A DNA stretch of 64,000 nt, taken from positions 1 to 64,000 of the forward strand of contig JAZOVZ010000050.1 in the NCBI GenBank assembly GCA_045658965.1, read 5' to 3'. The DNA is from SVQP01 sp045658965. Its GTDB lineage: Bacteria; Bacillota; Clostridia; Oscillospirales; CAG-272. Positions 35,443 through 44,393 of this stretch are shown here, piece after piece. Each line of letters opens with the position of its first letter. The first letter of the stretch is position 1. The notes below the pieces were generated by a model, which saw only the letters and a program-made list of their open reading frames with translations, was not told the origin of the DNA and did no database searches. The translations under genes and the position numbers were made by a program.

Positions 35443-37113
35443 TTACAGCAATGCCGTCATCTGCGGTACCAGCAGGTAGATGACGATCAGGAAATAGACC
35501 AGCAAGGTCAGCGTGTCTACGATTGTCGTAATAAACGGCGATGCCATGACCGACGGGTCAAGCTTGATCACCTTTGCACCGATCGGCAAGATCGCGCCGA
35601 TCAGCTTTGCCAGCACGATTGCCACAAATACGGTCGCGCTGACCGCCGCCGCGATCATGAGATACTGTGGCTCGGTGTTGAATTTGCAGTCATATGCCCA
35701 GGTCTTGATAAAGCACGCGGCAAATACGCACGCACCGCAAAGCATGGCAATGCGGATCTCTTTCCAAACCACGCGTAAAATGTCCTTGGGCTCAATTTCA
35801 CCCAGCGAGAGCGCACGAATGACCGTAACCGACGACTGTCCGCCTGCGTTACCGCCCGTACTCATCAGCATGGGGATAAATGCCGAAAGGGAAAGCACCA
35901 GCGGGAAGTCGAGCGCATCGATCTTGCCCTCCAACATGGTAATGATGGTGCCCGTAAAGGTTGCGGTCAGCATCAGTAAGAGCAGCCACGGGATGCGCTT
36001 TTTGAAGTTCTCCCATACGCTTGTACGCATATAGGGCTTGTCGGTCGGCAAAATTGCCGCCATTTTTTCAATGTCCTCGGTGGTCTCTTCTTCGATGACG
36101 TCCAGAGCGTCGTCGACGGTAACGATACCCACAAGGCGGGATTCACGGTCCACGATGGGCAGGGAAAGCAGGTTGTACTTTGCAATGATGTCGGCAACCG
36201 TTTCCTGGTCGTCGAGCGTGTTTGCGTAAATGATATTGGGCTCCATGATGTCACCGATCAGCTCGTCACGTGCCGAGAAAAGCAGATCCTTGAAGGATAC
36301 GATACCCTCCAGAATACGGCTGTCGTCAATGACGTAGGCGGTGTACACGGTTTCCTTGTCAATACCGGTCTGTCTGATGTGCTTGATTGCTTCCGAAACC
36401 GTCATAGTCTTGCGCAGATCCACAAATTCGCTGGTCATGACGCTGCCCGCGCTGTCCTCGGGGTAGGCGAGCAGGCGATTGATCTGTGCACGCGTTTCGG
36501 GCGTGGTGTTTTTCTTGATGCGGCGCACGATGTTGGCGGGCATCTCGGTCAGCATGTCTACCGCGTCGTCAAGGAACAGGTCTTCGACGATGACAGCGAT
36601 CTCTCGGTCGGTCATGGCAGAGATGATGCGCTCCTGTAAGGGCGCGTCAAGCTCGGCAAAAACCTCTGCCGCGCTGTCCTTTTTCAAGAGACGGAATACG
36701 GCGGGAATACGCTTGGGGGGCAGATTTTCAAAGAAATCCGCCGCGTCGATGGGGTTGAGCTTTTCCAGCTCGCGCACGAAATCGGCGTATTTTTTGTTGT
36801 CAAGCAGATCCTCCAGGCTCTCGAAGGTGTCCTCCATGATCTCCTCATAGGAGTCGGGCATTTCGTCCTCGGCAAGTGCCTGCTCGTCCTGCTCAACCTC
36901 GCGCTCCTGTTCCTCCTCCTCGCGTTCAAACTGCTCGTCCAGCTCGCGCTCGGCTCTCTCTTGCTCGTCCTCGTCATGACTTAATCGTGGGGCGGGTGTC
37001 TTTAATTGATCGTCTTCGTTTGTTTGCTGCATCAGCTCCTCGTCGAGCTTTTCGTTTTCTTCGCGCAAGAGATTCACCCCACTTTCGGTTTTTTCAACTA
37101 TAGTATGGGGCAA
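35443..37113 (-). CDS. mgtE: Magnesium transporter MgtE with acidic N-terminal extension
   Basis: Mg2+ channel/transporter: an MgtE N-domain (~85-200), two CBS domains (~205-325, with AGSVMTSEFVDL and LVGIVTVDDALDVIEEE) and five membrane helices from about residue 365, including the pore signature STGGNAGGQSSV. Ahead of the N-domain lies a strongly Glu/Asp-rich stretch of ~80 residues. The frame is open to 37167, but a promoter (37138-37167) overlaps it, so translation must begin downstream. TTG 37113 with AGGGG five bases before is my choice, and GTG 37077 is the alternative. The product is ~556 residues, about 100 more than usual. Confidence 0.88.
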   Translation of the reverse strand: MPHTIVEKTESGVNLLREENEKLDEELMQQTNEDDQLKTPAPRLSHDEDEQERAERELDEQFEREEEEQEREVEQDEQALAEDEMPDSYEEIMEDTFESLEDLLDNKKYADFVRELEKLNPIDAADFFENLPPKRIPAVFRLLKKDSAAEVFAELDAPLQERIISAMTDREIAVIVEDLFLDDAVDMLTEMPANIVRRIKKNTTPETRAQINRLLAYPEDSAGSVMTSEFVDLRKTMTVSEAIKHIRQTGIDKETVYTAYVIDDSRILEGIVSFKDLLFSARDELIGDIMEPNIIYANTLDDQETVADIIAKYNLLSLPIVDRESRLVGIVTVDDALDVIEEETTEDIEKMAAILPTDKPYMRTSVWENFKKRIPWLLLLMLTATFTGTIITMLEGKIDALDFPLVLSLSAFIPMLMSTGGNAGGQSSVTVIRALSLGEIEPKDILRVVWKEIRIAMLCGACVFAACFIKTWAYDCKFNTEPQYLMIAAAVSATVFVAIVLAKLIGAILPIGAKVIKLDPSVMASPFITTIVDTLTLLVYFLIVIYLLVPQMTALL

Positions 37114-37137
37114 GGCAGCCCCTAAAATACCATTTTC

Positions 37138-37167
37138 ATTATACACCCGCTGTGCGTATTTTGTCAA
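37138..37167 (-). promoter_or_regulatory. Promoter of mgtE
   Basis: On the minus strand: TTGACA (37167-37162), an 18-bp spacer, and TATAAT (37143-37138). The leader is too short for an M-box magnesium riboswitch. Confidence 0.8.
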
Positions 37168-37190
37168 CGGTTATTTTGTGAACAAAAAAG

Positions 37191-37217
37191 GGAACTGCAT
37201 CGATTTGATGCAGTTCC
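37191..37217 (-). terminator. Terminator after the lipoprotein gene
   Basis: Perfect 11-bp stem (37191-37201 with 37207-37217) with a 5-nt loop, followed by TTTTTT on the minus strand. Confidence 0.92.
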
Positions 37218-37229
37218 GTCATATAAACG

Positions 37230-38615
37230 TCAATCAAACGTCACGGTCGTGCTGCCGGTATAGTTGAGCGTTGCGGTCTGATTAAAACCGGTCTGTACCG
37301 TGCCGCTTGCGCGGTAACCGTGCTCGATTGCGGTGATCTTGCCTCCCTCAACCTTGATCTTTACGGTATGAGAGCCGGAAGAGAACTTGGCACCGGCGCT
37401 TGTGATGATCTGACCAAGGGCGGAGTCCTTGGAAACGTCCATGGTGATCTCAAATCCTTCCTCGGTCGATTTGATATCTGTCACGTAATTTTTGTTATAT
37501 CCCATGAGCGGATCGTTGATCAAATCAGCAATAAATTTTTCCGCGTCATCCTCGGACATCTTGGTGGTGTACGTTTTATCATCACCGTATTGAATCGTTT
37601 TTTCTCCGTTTGCGTAGGAGATGTGCTGTGAATCGTCCTTCTTTGTCACTTCCGTTTCAAAGGTGAATCCTTGCTCATTACGGGAAAACGTCACCTTGTT
37701 GGTTTCGGATTCCTTGTTGGATTGCGACATAAAGCTGGCACTTGCACGGGTCTCTGTGGTAAAGCTGCCTTCCTTGGCATCAATACGGTCGTCGATCAAC
37801 TCTTCCACCTCCTTAAGCAGGGCAAGGCTTTCTATTTCCTTATAGCCGTCGGAGGAAAGATTCTTGGTCTTGCGTTCAACCTCATCGAATTGGGAGAAGG
37901 TCATGGTCATGGAAAACTCAGGCTTGTAATACGAGCTCTTGTTTTCCTCAAATATCATTTCAAAGGTGAAGGTTTTGGGATAATAGTCCGCATCAGTTGT
38001 GATTGTGATCTTGAGATCCTCCGGCATTTTTCCGAACATATCCTCATCCAAGTCCATCTTTTCAAAGAAATCCTCGATAGCATCCGTGGAATAGTCCGAA
38101 TAGTTTACGGTATAACCGTCCTCGGTCTTTTCAAACTGACGGCTCTTGCAATCATCCGTTTCTAATTCAAACAAGCTGTCATCAGAAATGTAATTGAGGT
38201 ATTCTTTCTTGGTCATGGGGCTGCACAGCTTGCGCCATGTGCTGCCTTCGGAGTAATAACTGTAGGCATAGCCATCGTAATAAGCTTCTGTGGTTCTGAC
38301 TGTGACGTTGGCGTTATTGGTTTTGCTTCTGTTGGTCATTTCGGTATGGTAGTAATAATCATCCTTATTCTTGCCTTGATCCTCAATGGCAAAGCCCTCC
38401 AGCGTACCGGTGATCTTGGTTGTGCCGGCATAAGCGGTAATCGTTCCTTCAACGTCTATGCGGTAACCGTCAAGACTTGCAAGGCGAGCATTCATGCGGC
38501 GCACAACCTGGTTTGCCGTCATGGCGGCAGGCATGACGTTCAGCACCGTGCCGCACGAGGTCAGCATGGTTGCGAAAAACAGCAATAAACATATCCATTT
38601 CAAACTCTTTTTCAT
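37230..38615 (-). CDS. Secreted lipoprotein, function unknown
   Basis: A 461-residue protein with signal peptide MKKSLKWICLLLFFATMLTSC; Cys21 is the lipid anchor. The mature part is rich in Lys, Asp, Glu, Tyr and Thr and looks like repeated beta-strand segments, such as GYRIDVEGTITAYAGTTKITGTLEG and the final VQTGFNQTATLNYTGSTTVTF. I recognise no family; it resembles the broad class of clostridial lipoproteins carrying two similar halves. Start ATG 38615 has AGGAGG seven bases upstream. It has its own promoter and terminator, so it is monocistronic. Confidence 0.8.
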   Translation of the reverse strand: MKKSLKWICLLLFFATMLTSCGTVLNVMPAAMTANQVVRRMNARLASLDGYRIDVEGTITAYAGTTKITGTLEGFAIEDQGKNKDDYYYHTEMTNRSKTNNANVTVRTTEAYYDGYAYSYYSEGSTWRKLCSPMTKKEYLNYISDDSLFELETDDCKSRQFEKTEDGYTVNYSDYSTDAIEDFFEKMDLDEDMFGKMPEDLKITITTDADYYPKTFTFEMIFEENKSSYYKPEFSMTMTFSQFDEVERKTKNLSSDGYKEIESLALLKEVEELIDDRIDAKEGSFTTETRASASFMSQSNKESETNKVTFSRNEQGFTFETEVTKKDDSQHISYANGEKTIQYGDDKTYTTKMSEDDAEKFIADLINDPLMGYNKNYVTDIKSTEEGFEITMDVSKDSALGQIITSAGAKFSSGSHTVKIKVEGGKITAIEHGYRASGTVQTGFNQTATLNYTGSTTVTFD

Positions 38616-38639
38616 GATGAATCCTCCTATTACGTTTTC

Positions 38640-38668
38640 AGTATAACATATTGAAAAATATTTGTCAA
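38640..38668 (-). promoter_or_regulatory. Promoter of the lipoprotein gene
   Basis: On the minus strand: TTGACA (38668-38663), a 17-bp spacer, and TATACT (38645-38640), divergent from the phosphofructokinase promoter. Confidence 0.85.
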
Positions 38669-38776
38669 GCAGGATGCTCTTACCTATATAGACGCAAAAA
38701 AATGCCAAACAGTCCAAGGTTTTGCCAAAAAAACATTGTAAATAAACTGTGAACTTACATTACGCTGCCATTTTCA

Positions 38777-38805
38777 TTGACAATCGCGCTACGATATGGT
38801 ATACT
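38777..38805 (+). promoter_or_regulatory. Promoter of the phosphofructokinase gene
   Basis: TTGACA 38777-38782, a 17-bp spacer, and TATACT 38800-38805. The start codon follows about 40 nt later. Confidence 0.87.
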
Positions 38806-38844
38806 AAATACAACAAACCTTGCATGAAAAGAGAGGGCACATAT

Positions 38845-40086
38845 ATGACCAAATTATACGGAAACGCGGTAGTAGGACAGTCGGGCGGACCGACGGCAGC
38901 CATCAACGCAACGCTGGCGGGCGTGATCCGCGGCGTGCTGGAAATCAACCAAAACGGTGGTGCGATCGGCACGCTGTACGGCATGCGCAACGGCATTGAG
39001 GGCTTGATGCAGGAGAGAGTGATCGACCTGTGCGAGTTTGCCAAGGACGCGGATAAGTTAGACGCGCTGGAGCTGACCCCCGCGGCAGCACTGGGCTCTT
39101 GCCGCAAAAAGCTGCCCAAGCACACCGACGATCCCGAATTTTACGAAAAGCTGCTTGCTATCTTTAAGAAGTATGACATTCGTTATTTCTTTTATATCGG
39201 CGGTAACGACTCCATGGACACCGTATCCAAGCTGTCCGCGTACGTGGCGGAGTGCGGCTATGAGATGCGCGTGATGGGCGTGCCCAAAACCATTGACAAC
39301 GACTTGGAGGGCACCGACCACACCCCCGGCTTTGGCTCGGCGGCAAAGTACGTGGCAACCACCGTTTCCGAGATCATTCGTGACGCGGCTGTGTACACCA
39401 CCAAGGCGGTCACCATTGTTGAGATCATGGGCAGAGACGCTGGCTGGCTGACCACGTCTGCGGCTCTTGGCAGACTTGCAAACGGGGAAGAGCCCGATCT
39501 TGTCTACCTGCCCGAAAAGGCGTTCTGCATGGACGAATTTATTGAGAGCACCAAGAAGGCGCTGGAAAAGCACCCCAACGTGGTCGTGGCGGTTTCCGAG
39601 GGCATTCGCTTTGCCGACGGCACTTACGTTGGCGCAGGCGCGCAGAGCGGTGTCAAGGACGTGTTCGGTCACCAGTATCTCGCAGGTACGGGCAAGGCGC
39701 TGGAGTATGCGGTGCGTGACCAAATCGGCTGCAAGGTGCGTTCGGTTGAGCTCAACGTGTGCCAGCGTTGCGCGGGTCACTTGGTATCCGCTACCGATAT
39801 TGCAGAGTCGGTTGCCATCGGTCGCGCGGCTGCATTGGCTGCAGAGCAGGGCGAGAGCGGCAAGATGATGCTGTATAAGAGAATTTCCAACCAGCCCTAC
39901 GCATACGAGATCGGCTGTGCGGACGTGCACGAGATCGCAAACAAGATCAAGCGCGTGCCCGATGCGTATATCAACGCAGAGCATAACGGCATTACCGATG
40001 CATGCCTGGCATATCTGCGTCCTCTGATTGAGGGCGAAAGATATCCCAAGTACGCAAACGGCTTGCCCGAGCAGATCATTCTGTAA
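38845..40086 (+). CDS. pfp: 6-phosphofructokinase, pyrophosphate-dependent type
   Basis: Phosphorylates fructose 6-phosphate in glycolysis. The 413-residue protein has GGNDS (119-123) and PKTIDND (147-153). Asp in place of Gly after the third motif position, and Lys instead of the Gly of PGTIDND, are the two marks of PPi use rather than ATP; such enzymes are reversible. The motif's first acidic residue is Asn rather than Asp, a variant I recall from other PPi-type enzymes. Start ATG 38845 follows GAGAGGG; ATG codons at 38749 and 38824 lie upstream of or too near the promoter. Confidence 0.9.
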   Translation: MTKLYGNAVVGQSGGPTAAINATLAGVIRGVLEINQNGGAIGTLYGMRNGIEGLMQERVIDLCEFAKDADKLDALELTPAAALGSCRKKLPKHTDDPEFYEKLLAIFKKYDIRYFFYIGGNDSMDTVSKLSAYVAECGYEMRVMGVPKTIDNDLEGTDHTPGFGSAAKYVATTVSEIIRDAAVYTTKAVTIVEIMGRDAGWLTTSAALGRLANGEEPDLVYLPEKAFCMDEFIESTKKALEKHPNVVVAVSEGIRFADGTYVGAGAQSGVKDVFGHQYLAGTGKALEYAVRDQIGCKVRSVELNVCQRCAGHLVSATDIAESVAIGRAAALAAEQGESGKMMLYKRISNQPYAYEIGCADVHEIANKIKRVPDAYINAEHNGITDACLAYLRPLIEGERYPKYANGLPEQIIL

Positions 40087-40096
40087 GAGGTGCGGC

Positions 40097-40855
40097 ATGA
40101 GAATAGCAGTTATCACAGGCGCATCGTCCGGTATGGGCAAGGAGTTTGTGCTGCAGCTGGATGCGCAGAACGAGTTTGACGAGCTTTGGCTGATCGCCAG
40201 AAGAGAGGACAGACTCTTGGAGATCGGCAAGCAGACGCGTGCCAAGGTCAGAGCCATTGCGCTGGATCTGTGCAAGAGAGAAGCGTTGGATGCGTATCGC
40301 GATCTGTTGATCGAGCATAAGCCCGACGTGGCGGTGCTGGTCAACGGCAGCGGCTTTGGCAGATTCGGTGCATTTACCGATATTGACCTTGCCGAGCAGG
40401 AGCAGATGATCACGCTCAATGCAAGTGCACTGATGAGCATGACGTATCTGACGCTGCCCTATATGAGTAAGGGCGGTCAGATCTATCAGATCGACAGCCA
40501 GTCGGCATTCCAACCCGTGCCCTATATCGGCGTGTACGGTGCGACAAAGGCGTTTGTGCTCAGCTTTTCGCGCTCTCTGAACGTGGAGCTGAAGGGCAGG
40601 GGCATTCGCGTCATGGCGATCTGTCCCGGCTGGGTCAAGACCGAGTTCTTTGACAGAGCGGTGACCGACGATACCATCAAATATTACGCGAGATATTACA
40701 CGGCAGAGCAGGTGGTCACGCGCGCGATCAAGGACATGAAGCGCGGACGCGACGTTTCCGTTTGCGGGCACGCGATCAGACGCGCAAGATTCCTTGCATG
40801 GATCCTGCCCACCAAGATGGTCATGAAGATCTGGTGTAATCAGCAGAAGCTGTGA
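40097..40855 (+). CDS. Short-chain dehydrogenase/reductase
   Basis: A 252-residue SDR with the nucleotide site TGASSGMG, the NGSG strand motif, the catalytic Ser of IDSQSAF, Tyr and Lys in YGATK, and PGWVKTEF. The start is ATG 40097, with AGAGGTG just upstream and only 10 nt after the phosphofructokinase stop, so the two are probably co-transcribed. A polar-lipid or ketone substrate is possible, but nothing here decides it. Confidence 0.9.
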   Translation: MRIAVITGASSGMGKEFVLQLDAQNEFDELWLIARREDRLLEIGKQTRAKVRAIALDLCKREALDAYRDLLIEHKPDVAVLVNGSGFGRFGAFTDIDLAEQEQMITLNASALMSMTYLTLPYMSKGGQIYQIDSQSAFQPVPYIGVYGATKAFVLSFSRSLNVELKGRGIRVMAICPGWVKTEFFDRAVTDDTIKYYARYYTAEQVVTRAIKDMKRGRDVSVCGHAIRRARFLAWILPTKMVMKIWCNQQKL

Positions 40856-40870
40856 GCGCGGACAAGCCAA

Positions 40871-41145
40871 ACTCATAAAAAGTTTTGATCAAACTTTTTC
40901 AAAAGTTTGTGCCGTAGGGCGGGGGCTTGCTCCCGCAGTATACAAAAAGGAAGCTACTTTGTGTAAGTAACTTCCTTTTTCTTTACATTGAGATAATTTT
41001 CTCCGTTCTTTTTTGACGGAGTAGCCGCAAAAAAGAACCAAAAAACGGCGATAAGGAGTTTCGCTCGTTGCGACGAGCGACCAAGGGCTACGCGCCCTTG
41101 GATGGGCGGTCGCTTTTTGAAAAAAGCAACGCAAAAACTTTCATC
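40871..41145. mobile_element. Inverted-repeat element, copy 2
   Basis: Shares with copy 1 the GCCGTAGGGCGGGGGCTTGCTCCCGC block, a terminator-like hairpin in the same place (GGAAGCTACTT/AAGTAACTTCC, about 40947-40977), TTACATTGAGATAATTT, the CCGTTCTTTTTTGAC block and ACGGCGATAAGGAGTTTCGC. Its left arm is reduced to a short AAGTTTTGATCAAACTTTTTC hairpin; the right arm is complete. It lies between the SDR and spore germination genes, where the hairpin could end the upstream transcript. Stretch 41146-41245 has no evident promoter. Confidence 0.72.
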
Positions 41146-41245
41146 GTGGGGCGTCCGTATGGTGGCGGTTGCCCAAATTTTGTTTCTCATAATCTCTCAA
41201 AACTCTCCCAAACTAACCTTTGAATACACAAAAAGGAACGTGATT

Positions 41246-42694
41246 ATGGGTAAACTGGGTGAAAATTATCGGGTCAACGTGGCAACGCTGGACAGCCTTT
41301 TGCATCCCGATGAGAATTTTGACGTCATTCGCAAGGTCTTGCGCGTAGGCAAGGACGAAATGACGCTTTATTATATAGACGGCTTTGTGAGCGCGACGCC
41401 CATGCAAAAGCTGATGATGCATTTTCTCTCGCTGGATTCGCTGCAAACGCCTCCCGACGGTGTCAAATCCGCCGCCGAGCGGTTTGCGGAATACAACGTG
41501 CCGCACGTGGAGTGCGATATCACGGGTGACGTTGACCTCATGGTGCAAATGGTGCTGTCGGGCGCAACGCTCATCCTTGCCTCTACCTTCGGGCCTCTTG
41601 CGCTCATTGTTGATGCGCGGACCTATCCCGCACGCTCGACCGAAGAGCCCGAGGGCGACCGCGTTATGGTTGGCTCGCGCGACGGATTTGTCGAAACGCT
41701 CATTTTCAATACCGCGCTTTTGCGCCGCCGCGTGCGCGACCCGCAGCTGACCATGCAGTATTTTACGGTGGGCAGACATTCCAAAACCGACGTGGTCATG
41801 TGCTATCTTGCAAGCCGTGCCAATCCCGATTACGTGCGCAGACTGGAAAAGCGGCTTGCCTCCATCGATACCGATGCGCTGCCTCTGGGGCATCAATCGC
41901 TTGCCGAATGCCTGGTCAAGGCGCGCTGGTATAATCCCTTTCCCAAGATCCGCTATACCGAGCGACCCGACACCGCCGCCGCGCAGGTGTTGGAGGGGAG
42001 CGTGCTGATCTTTTGCGATAACTCTCCGCAGGTCATGATCCTGCCCGTCAGCATCTTCGACTTCATGCAGGAGACCAACGACTATTATTTTACCCCGTTG
42101 ACCGGCACTTATATCCGAGTTGTGCGCTACGTCGTGTTCGCGCTTTCGCTGTTTTTGGTGCCCACGTGGTATCTGCTGATCTCTAACGCCGAGATCATAC
42201 CGGCATGGCTGCAGTTTATCATTCCGCAAGAGGCGGGGCGCATTCCCATTATCGCGCAGCTGCTCTTGACCGAGTTTATCATTGACGGCTTGCGCATGGC
42301 GTCGCTCAATACGCCCAGCATGCTGTCCAATTCGCTTTCGGTCGTGGGCGGCTTGATCCTCGGTGATTTCGCGGTGGGGATCGGCTGGCTGATTCCCGAG
42401 GTCATCTTGTATATGGCGTTCGTTGCCATTGCCACCTTTACGCAACGTTCGTACGAATTGGGCTATGCCTTCAAATTCCTGCGCATCGGTCTGTTGATCC
42501 TGACCGCGCTTTGCGGTGTGTGGGGCTATGTCGCGGGTACTGTGGTGATCGCGGTGCTGCTGGCTACAAACAAGACTGTCAACGGCGGGCGCAGGTATCT
42601 CTATCCGCTTATCCCGTTCGACGGCAGGGCATTGCTGACGCTGTTGGTGCGGCGCAAAAAGCAGAGCGACGTCCATGCAAACGAGCAAAAATAA
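41246..42694 (+). CDS. GerA-family spore germination protein (SpoVAF-like)
   Basis: A 482-residue membrane protein. The N-terminal soluble half has DEMTLYYIDGFV and SRDGFVETLIFNTALLRRRV (GerA family's PREGFVE..RRR segment). The C-terminal half has about five membrane helices with LPVSIFDFMQ and SLSVVGGLILGDFAV. The family acts in nutrient germinant sensing or with SpoVA dipicolinate channels; length and N-terminus fit SpoVAF best. ATG 41246 follows AAGGA; the frame extends back to 41102 only through the repeat element. No spoVA or gerB/C neighbours are present. Confidence 0.85.
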   Translation: MGKLGENYRVNVATLDSLLHPDENFDVIRKVLRVGKDEMTLYYIDGFVSATPMQKLMMHFLSLDSLQTPPDGVKSAAERFAEYNVPHVECDITGDVDLMVQMVLSGATLILASTFGPLALIVDARTYPARSTEEPEGDRVMVGSRDGFVETLIFNTALLRRRVRDPQLTMQYFTVGRHSKTDVVMCYLASRANPDYVRRLEKRLASIDTDALPLGHQSLAECLVKARWYNPFPKIRYTERPDTAAAQVLEGSVLIFCDNSPQVMILPVSIFDFMQETNDYYFTPLTGTYIRVVRYVVFALSLFLVPTWYLLISNAEIIPAWLQFIIPQEAGRIPIIAQLLLTEFIIDGLRMASLNTPSMLSNSLSVVGGLILGDFAVGIGWLIPEVILYMAFVAIATFTQRSYELGYAFKFLRIGLLILTALCGVWGYVAGTVVIAVLLATNKTVNGGRRYLYPLIPFDGRALLTLLVRRKKQSDVHANEQK

Positions 42695-42805
42695 ACGTCG
42701 CAGTACGCCATTTTCCACGGTTGTCCGCCATTTCTTTTATTGGGAAATAGCGCAAAATTAAATAAATGGTAATAAATGTAAGTAATTACAGTTATTATTA
42801 AAAAC

Positions 42806-42840
42806 GCGGGTGCAACTTTAGGATTGCACCCGTAATTTTT
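42806..42840 (+). terminator. Terminator after the spore germination gene
   Basis: A 9-bp stem CGGGTGCAA/TTGCACCCG (42807-42815 with 42824-42832), then TAATTTTT. The 42695-42805 stretch is A/T-rich with no gene. Confidence 0.85.
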
Positions 42841-42893
42841 CGCAAAAGATACAAAAAAACAGAACGGTTTTTTGAAAAATCGCACATTCCCTC

Positions 42894-42922
42894 TTGCGTT
42901 TTTTCAGTAATAAGTTTATAAT
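42894..42922 (+). promoter_or_regulatory. Promoter of the mraZ operon
   Basis: TTGCGT 42894-42899, a 17-bp spacer, and TATAAT 42917-42922, immediately followed by the MraZ operator. Confidence 0.78.
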
Positions 42923-42936
42923 AAATATACCCGATG

Positions 42937-42961
42937 TGGGGAGCTGTGGGGCAAAGTGTTG
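42937..42961 (+). promoter_or_regulatory. MraZ operator boxes
   Basis: TGGGG (42937-42941), 5 nt, TGGGG (42947-42951), 5 nt, TGTTG (42957-42961). TGGGN direct repeats with 5-nt spacing are the known MraZ binding pattern; the third box is degenerate. They lie just downstream of the -10 box, fitting autorepression. Confidence 0.82.
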
Positions 42962-43013
42962 AATTTGTCGTACACAACGACACAAGGATGCAAGGAAAGG
43001 AGGACCGAATACC

Positions 43014-43436
43014 GTGCTGACAGGTGAATTTCGCCATACTGTGGACGCCAAGAACAGACTTTTTATTCCCGCAAAGCACCGCGAGGAGCTGGGCGATGAG
43101 CTGATCGTGGCGCGTGATATCCGCGCACAGGTTCTCAAGGTCTTTTCCTTGGAGGGATGGAACGAATATATCGCTCCCATTAAAAAGCAAGAGCGCAGAG
43201 TAGCTGAGCCTGCGCTGCGTTATCTGCACAGAAATGCTGCTAAGGTGACTCCCGATTCGCAGGGAAGAATCCTTTTGCCGCAGGCACTGCTGGATTTTGC
43301 AGGAATTGAAAAGAATGCCGTTGTAGTCGGCAATTGCGATTGCGTGGAGATCTGGTCTGAGGCTTTGTATGAGGCTGAGATCCAGAATGAGGACAGAGAC
43401 GAGCTGCGCGCAAAGCTGGAATTGTTGGGGTTGTAA
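43014..43436 (+). CDS. mraZ: Transcriptional regulator MraZ
   Basis: AbrB-like ring-forming repressor of the division cluster. The 140-residue protein has two copies of the fold, with TVDAKNRLFIPAKHREEL and VTPDSQGRILLPQALLDF. It uses a GTG start (43014) ten bases after AGGAGG. rsmH begins 3 nt after its stop. Confidence 0.96.
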   Translation: MLTGEFRHTVDAKNRLFIPAKHREELGDELIVARDIRAQVLKVFSLEGWNEYIAPIKKQERRVAEPALRYLHRNAAKVTPDSQGRILLPQALLDFAGIEKNAVVVGNCDCVEIWSEALYEAEIQNEDRDELRAKLELLGL

Positions 43437-43439
43437 GAG

Positions 43440-44381
43440 ATGGCAGAGCAGGTATTTTCGCACGTTTCGGTGCTGCTGCACGAGTGCATGGACGCGCTGG
43501 ATATCAAGCCCGACGGTATATATATTGATGGAACGGCAGGCGGTGCAGGGCACTCGCAGGAGATCGCCTCTCGTCTGGGCAACGGTAAGCTGATCGCGCT
43601 GGATCGCGATCTGACCGCGGTTGCCGTGGCAAGCGAGCGTCTTTCTCGCTTCGGTGAGCACGCGCAGGTCGTGCACAGCAACTTTTCCGAGATGGCACAG
43701 GTGTGCCGCGAGCTTGGGATAGACGGTGTGGACGGCGTGCTGCTTGATCTTGGCGTATCCTCTTATCAGCTGGATACTGCAGATCGCGGCTTTTCCTATA
43801 TGGCAGATGCTCCCTTGGACATGCGCATGAACCGCGAGGACAAGCTGGATGCATACACCGTTGTAAACACCTATACCGAGCAGGAGCTCAAACGCATTAT
43901 ATACGATTACGGCGAGGAGAGATTTGCACCCCGCATTGCCTCCCGCATTGTCAAGGCAAGAGAAACTGCCCCCATCAGCACGACGGGTGAGCTGGTGGAC
44001 ATTATCAAATCCGCCATGCCCGCGGCAGCTAAAGAGGGCGGCCATCACCCCGCAAAGCGTACCTTCCAGGCAATCCGCATTGAGGTCAACGGGGAGCTTT
44101 CGGTCATCGAGCCCACCATCCGCGATGCCGTTAATCTGTTGAAGCCCGGTGGCAGAATTGCCATCATTACCTTCCATTCGCTTGAGGACAGACTGGTCAA
44201 GCAGACCTTTGCGTCCTTGGCATCCGGCTGCACCTGCCCGCGCGATTTTCCCGTGTGCGTGTGCGGCAAAAAGCCGCTGGTCGAGGTGATCAGCCGCAAA
44301 CCTATCTTGCCCTCGGAGCAAGAGCTTACGATCAATCCTCGGTCGCGCAGTGCTAAATTGCGTGTAGCCGAGAAACTATAG
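43440..44381 (+). CDS. rsmH: 16S rRNA m4C1402 methyltransferase RsmH (MraW)
   Basis: 313 residues. It starts with HVSVLLHECMDAL, then the SAM-binding DGTAGGAGHSQEI, LLDLGVSSYQLD and ITFHSLEDRLVKQTF. The C-terminus has CTCPRDFPVCVCG, a Cys-rich stretch common in the family. Confidence 0.97.
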   Translation: MAEQVFSHVSVLLHECMDALDIKPDGIYIDGTAGGAGHSQEIASRLGNGKLIALDRDLTAVAVASERLSRFGEHAQVVHSNFSEMAQVCRELGIDGVDGVLLDLGVSSYQLDTADRGFSYMADAPLDMRMNREDKLDAYTVVNTYTEQELKRIIYDYGEERFAPRIASRIVKARETAPISTTGELVDIIKSAMPAAAKEGGHHPAKRTFQAIRIEVNGELSVIEPTIRDAVNLLKPGGRIAIITFHSLEDRLVKQTFASLASGCTCPRDFPVCVCGKKPLVEVISRKPILPSEQELTINPRSRSAKLRVAEKL

Positions 44382-44393
44382 AGGGAGGACCCG

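Noticed and set aside
37114..37200. M-box magnesium riboswitch ahead of mgtE
   Set aside because: The promoter overlaps the frame start, leaving no room for the ~160-nt M-box.
41102..41245. 48-codon N-terminal extension of the spore germination protein
   Set aside because: It lies mostly in the repeat element, lacks a ribosome site, and ATG 41246 gives the family N-terminus.
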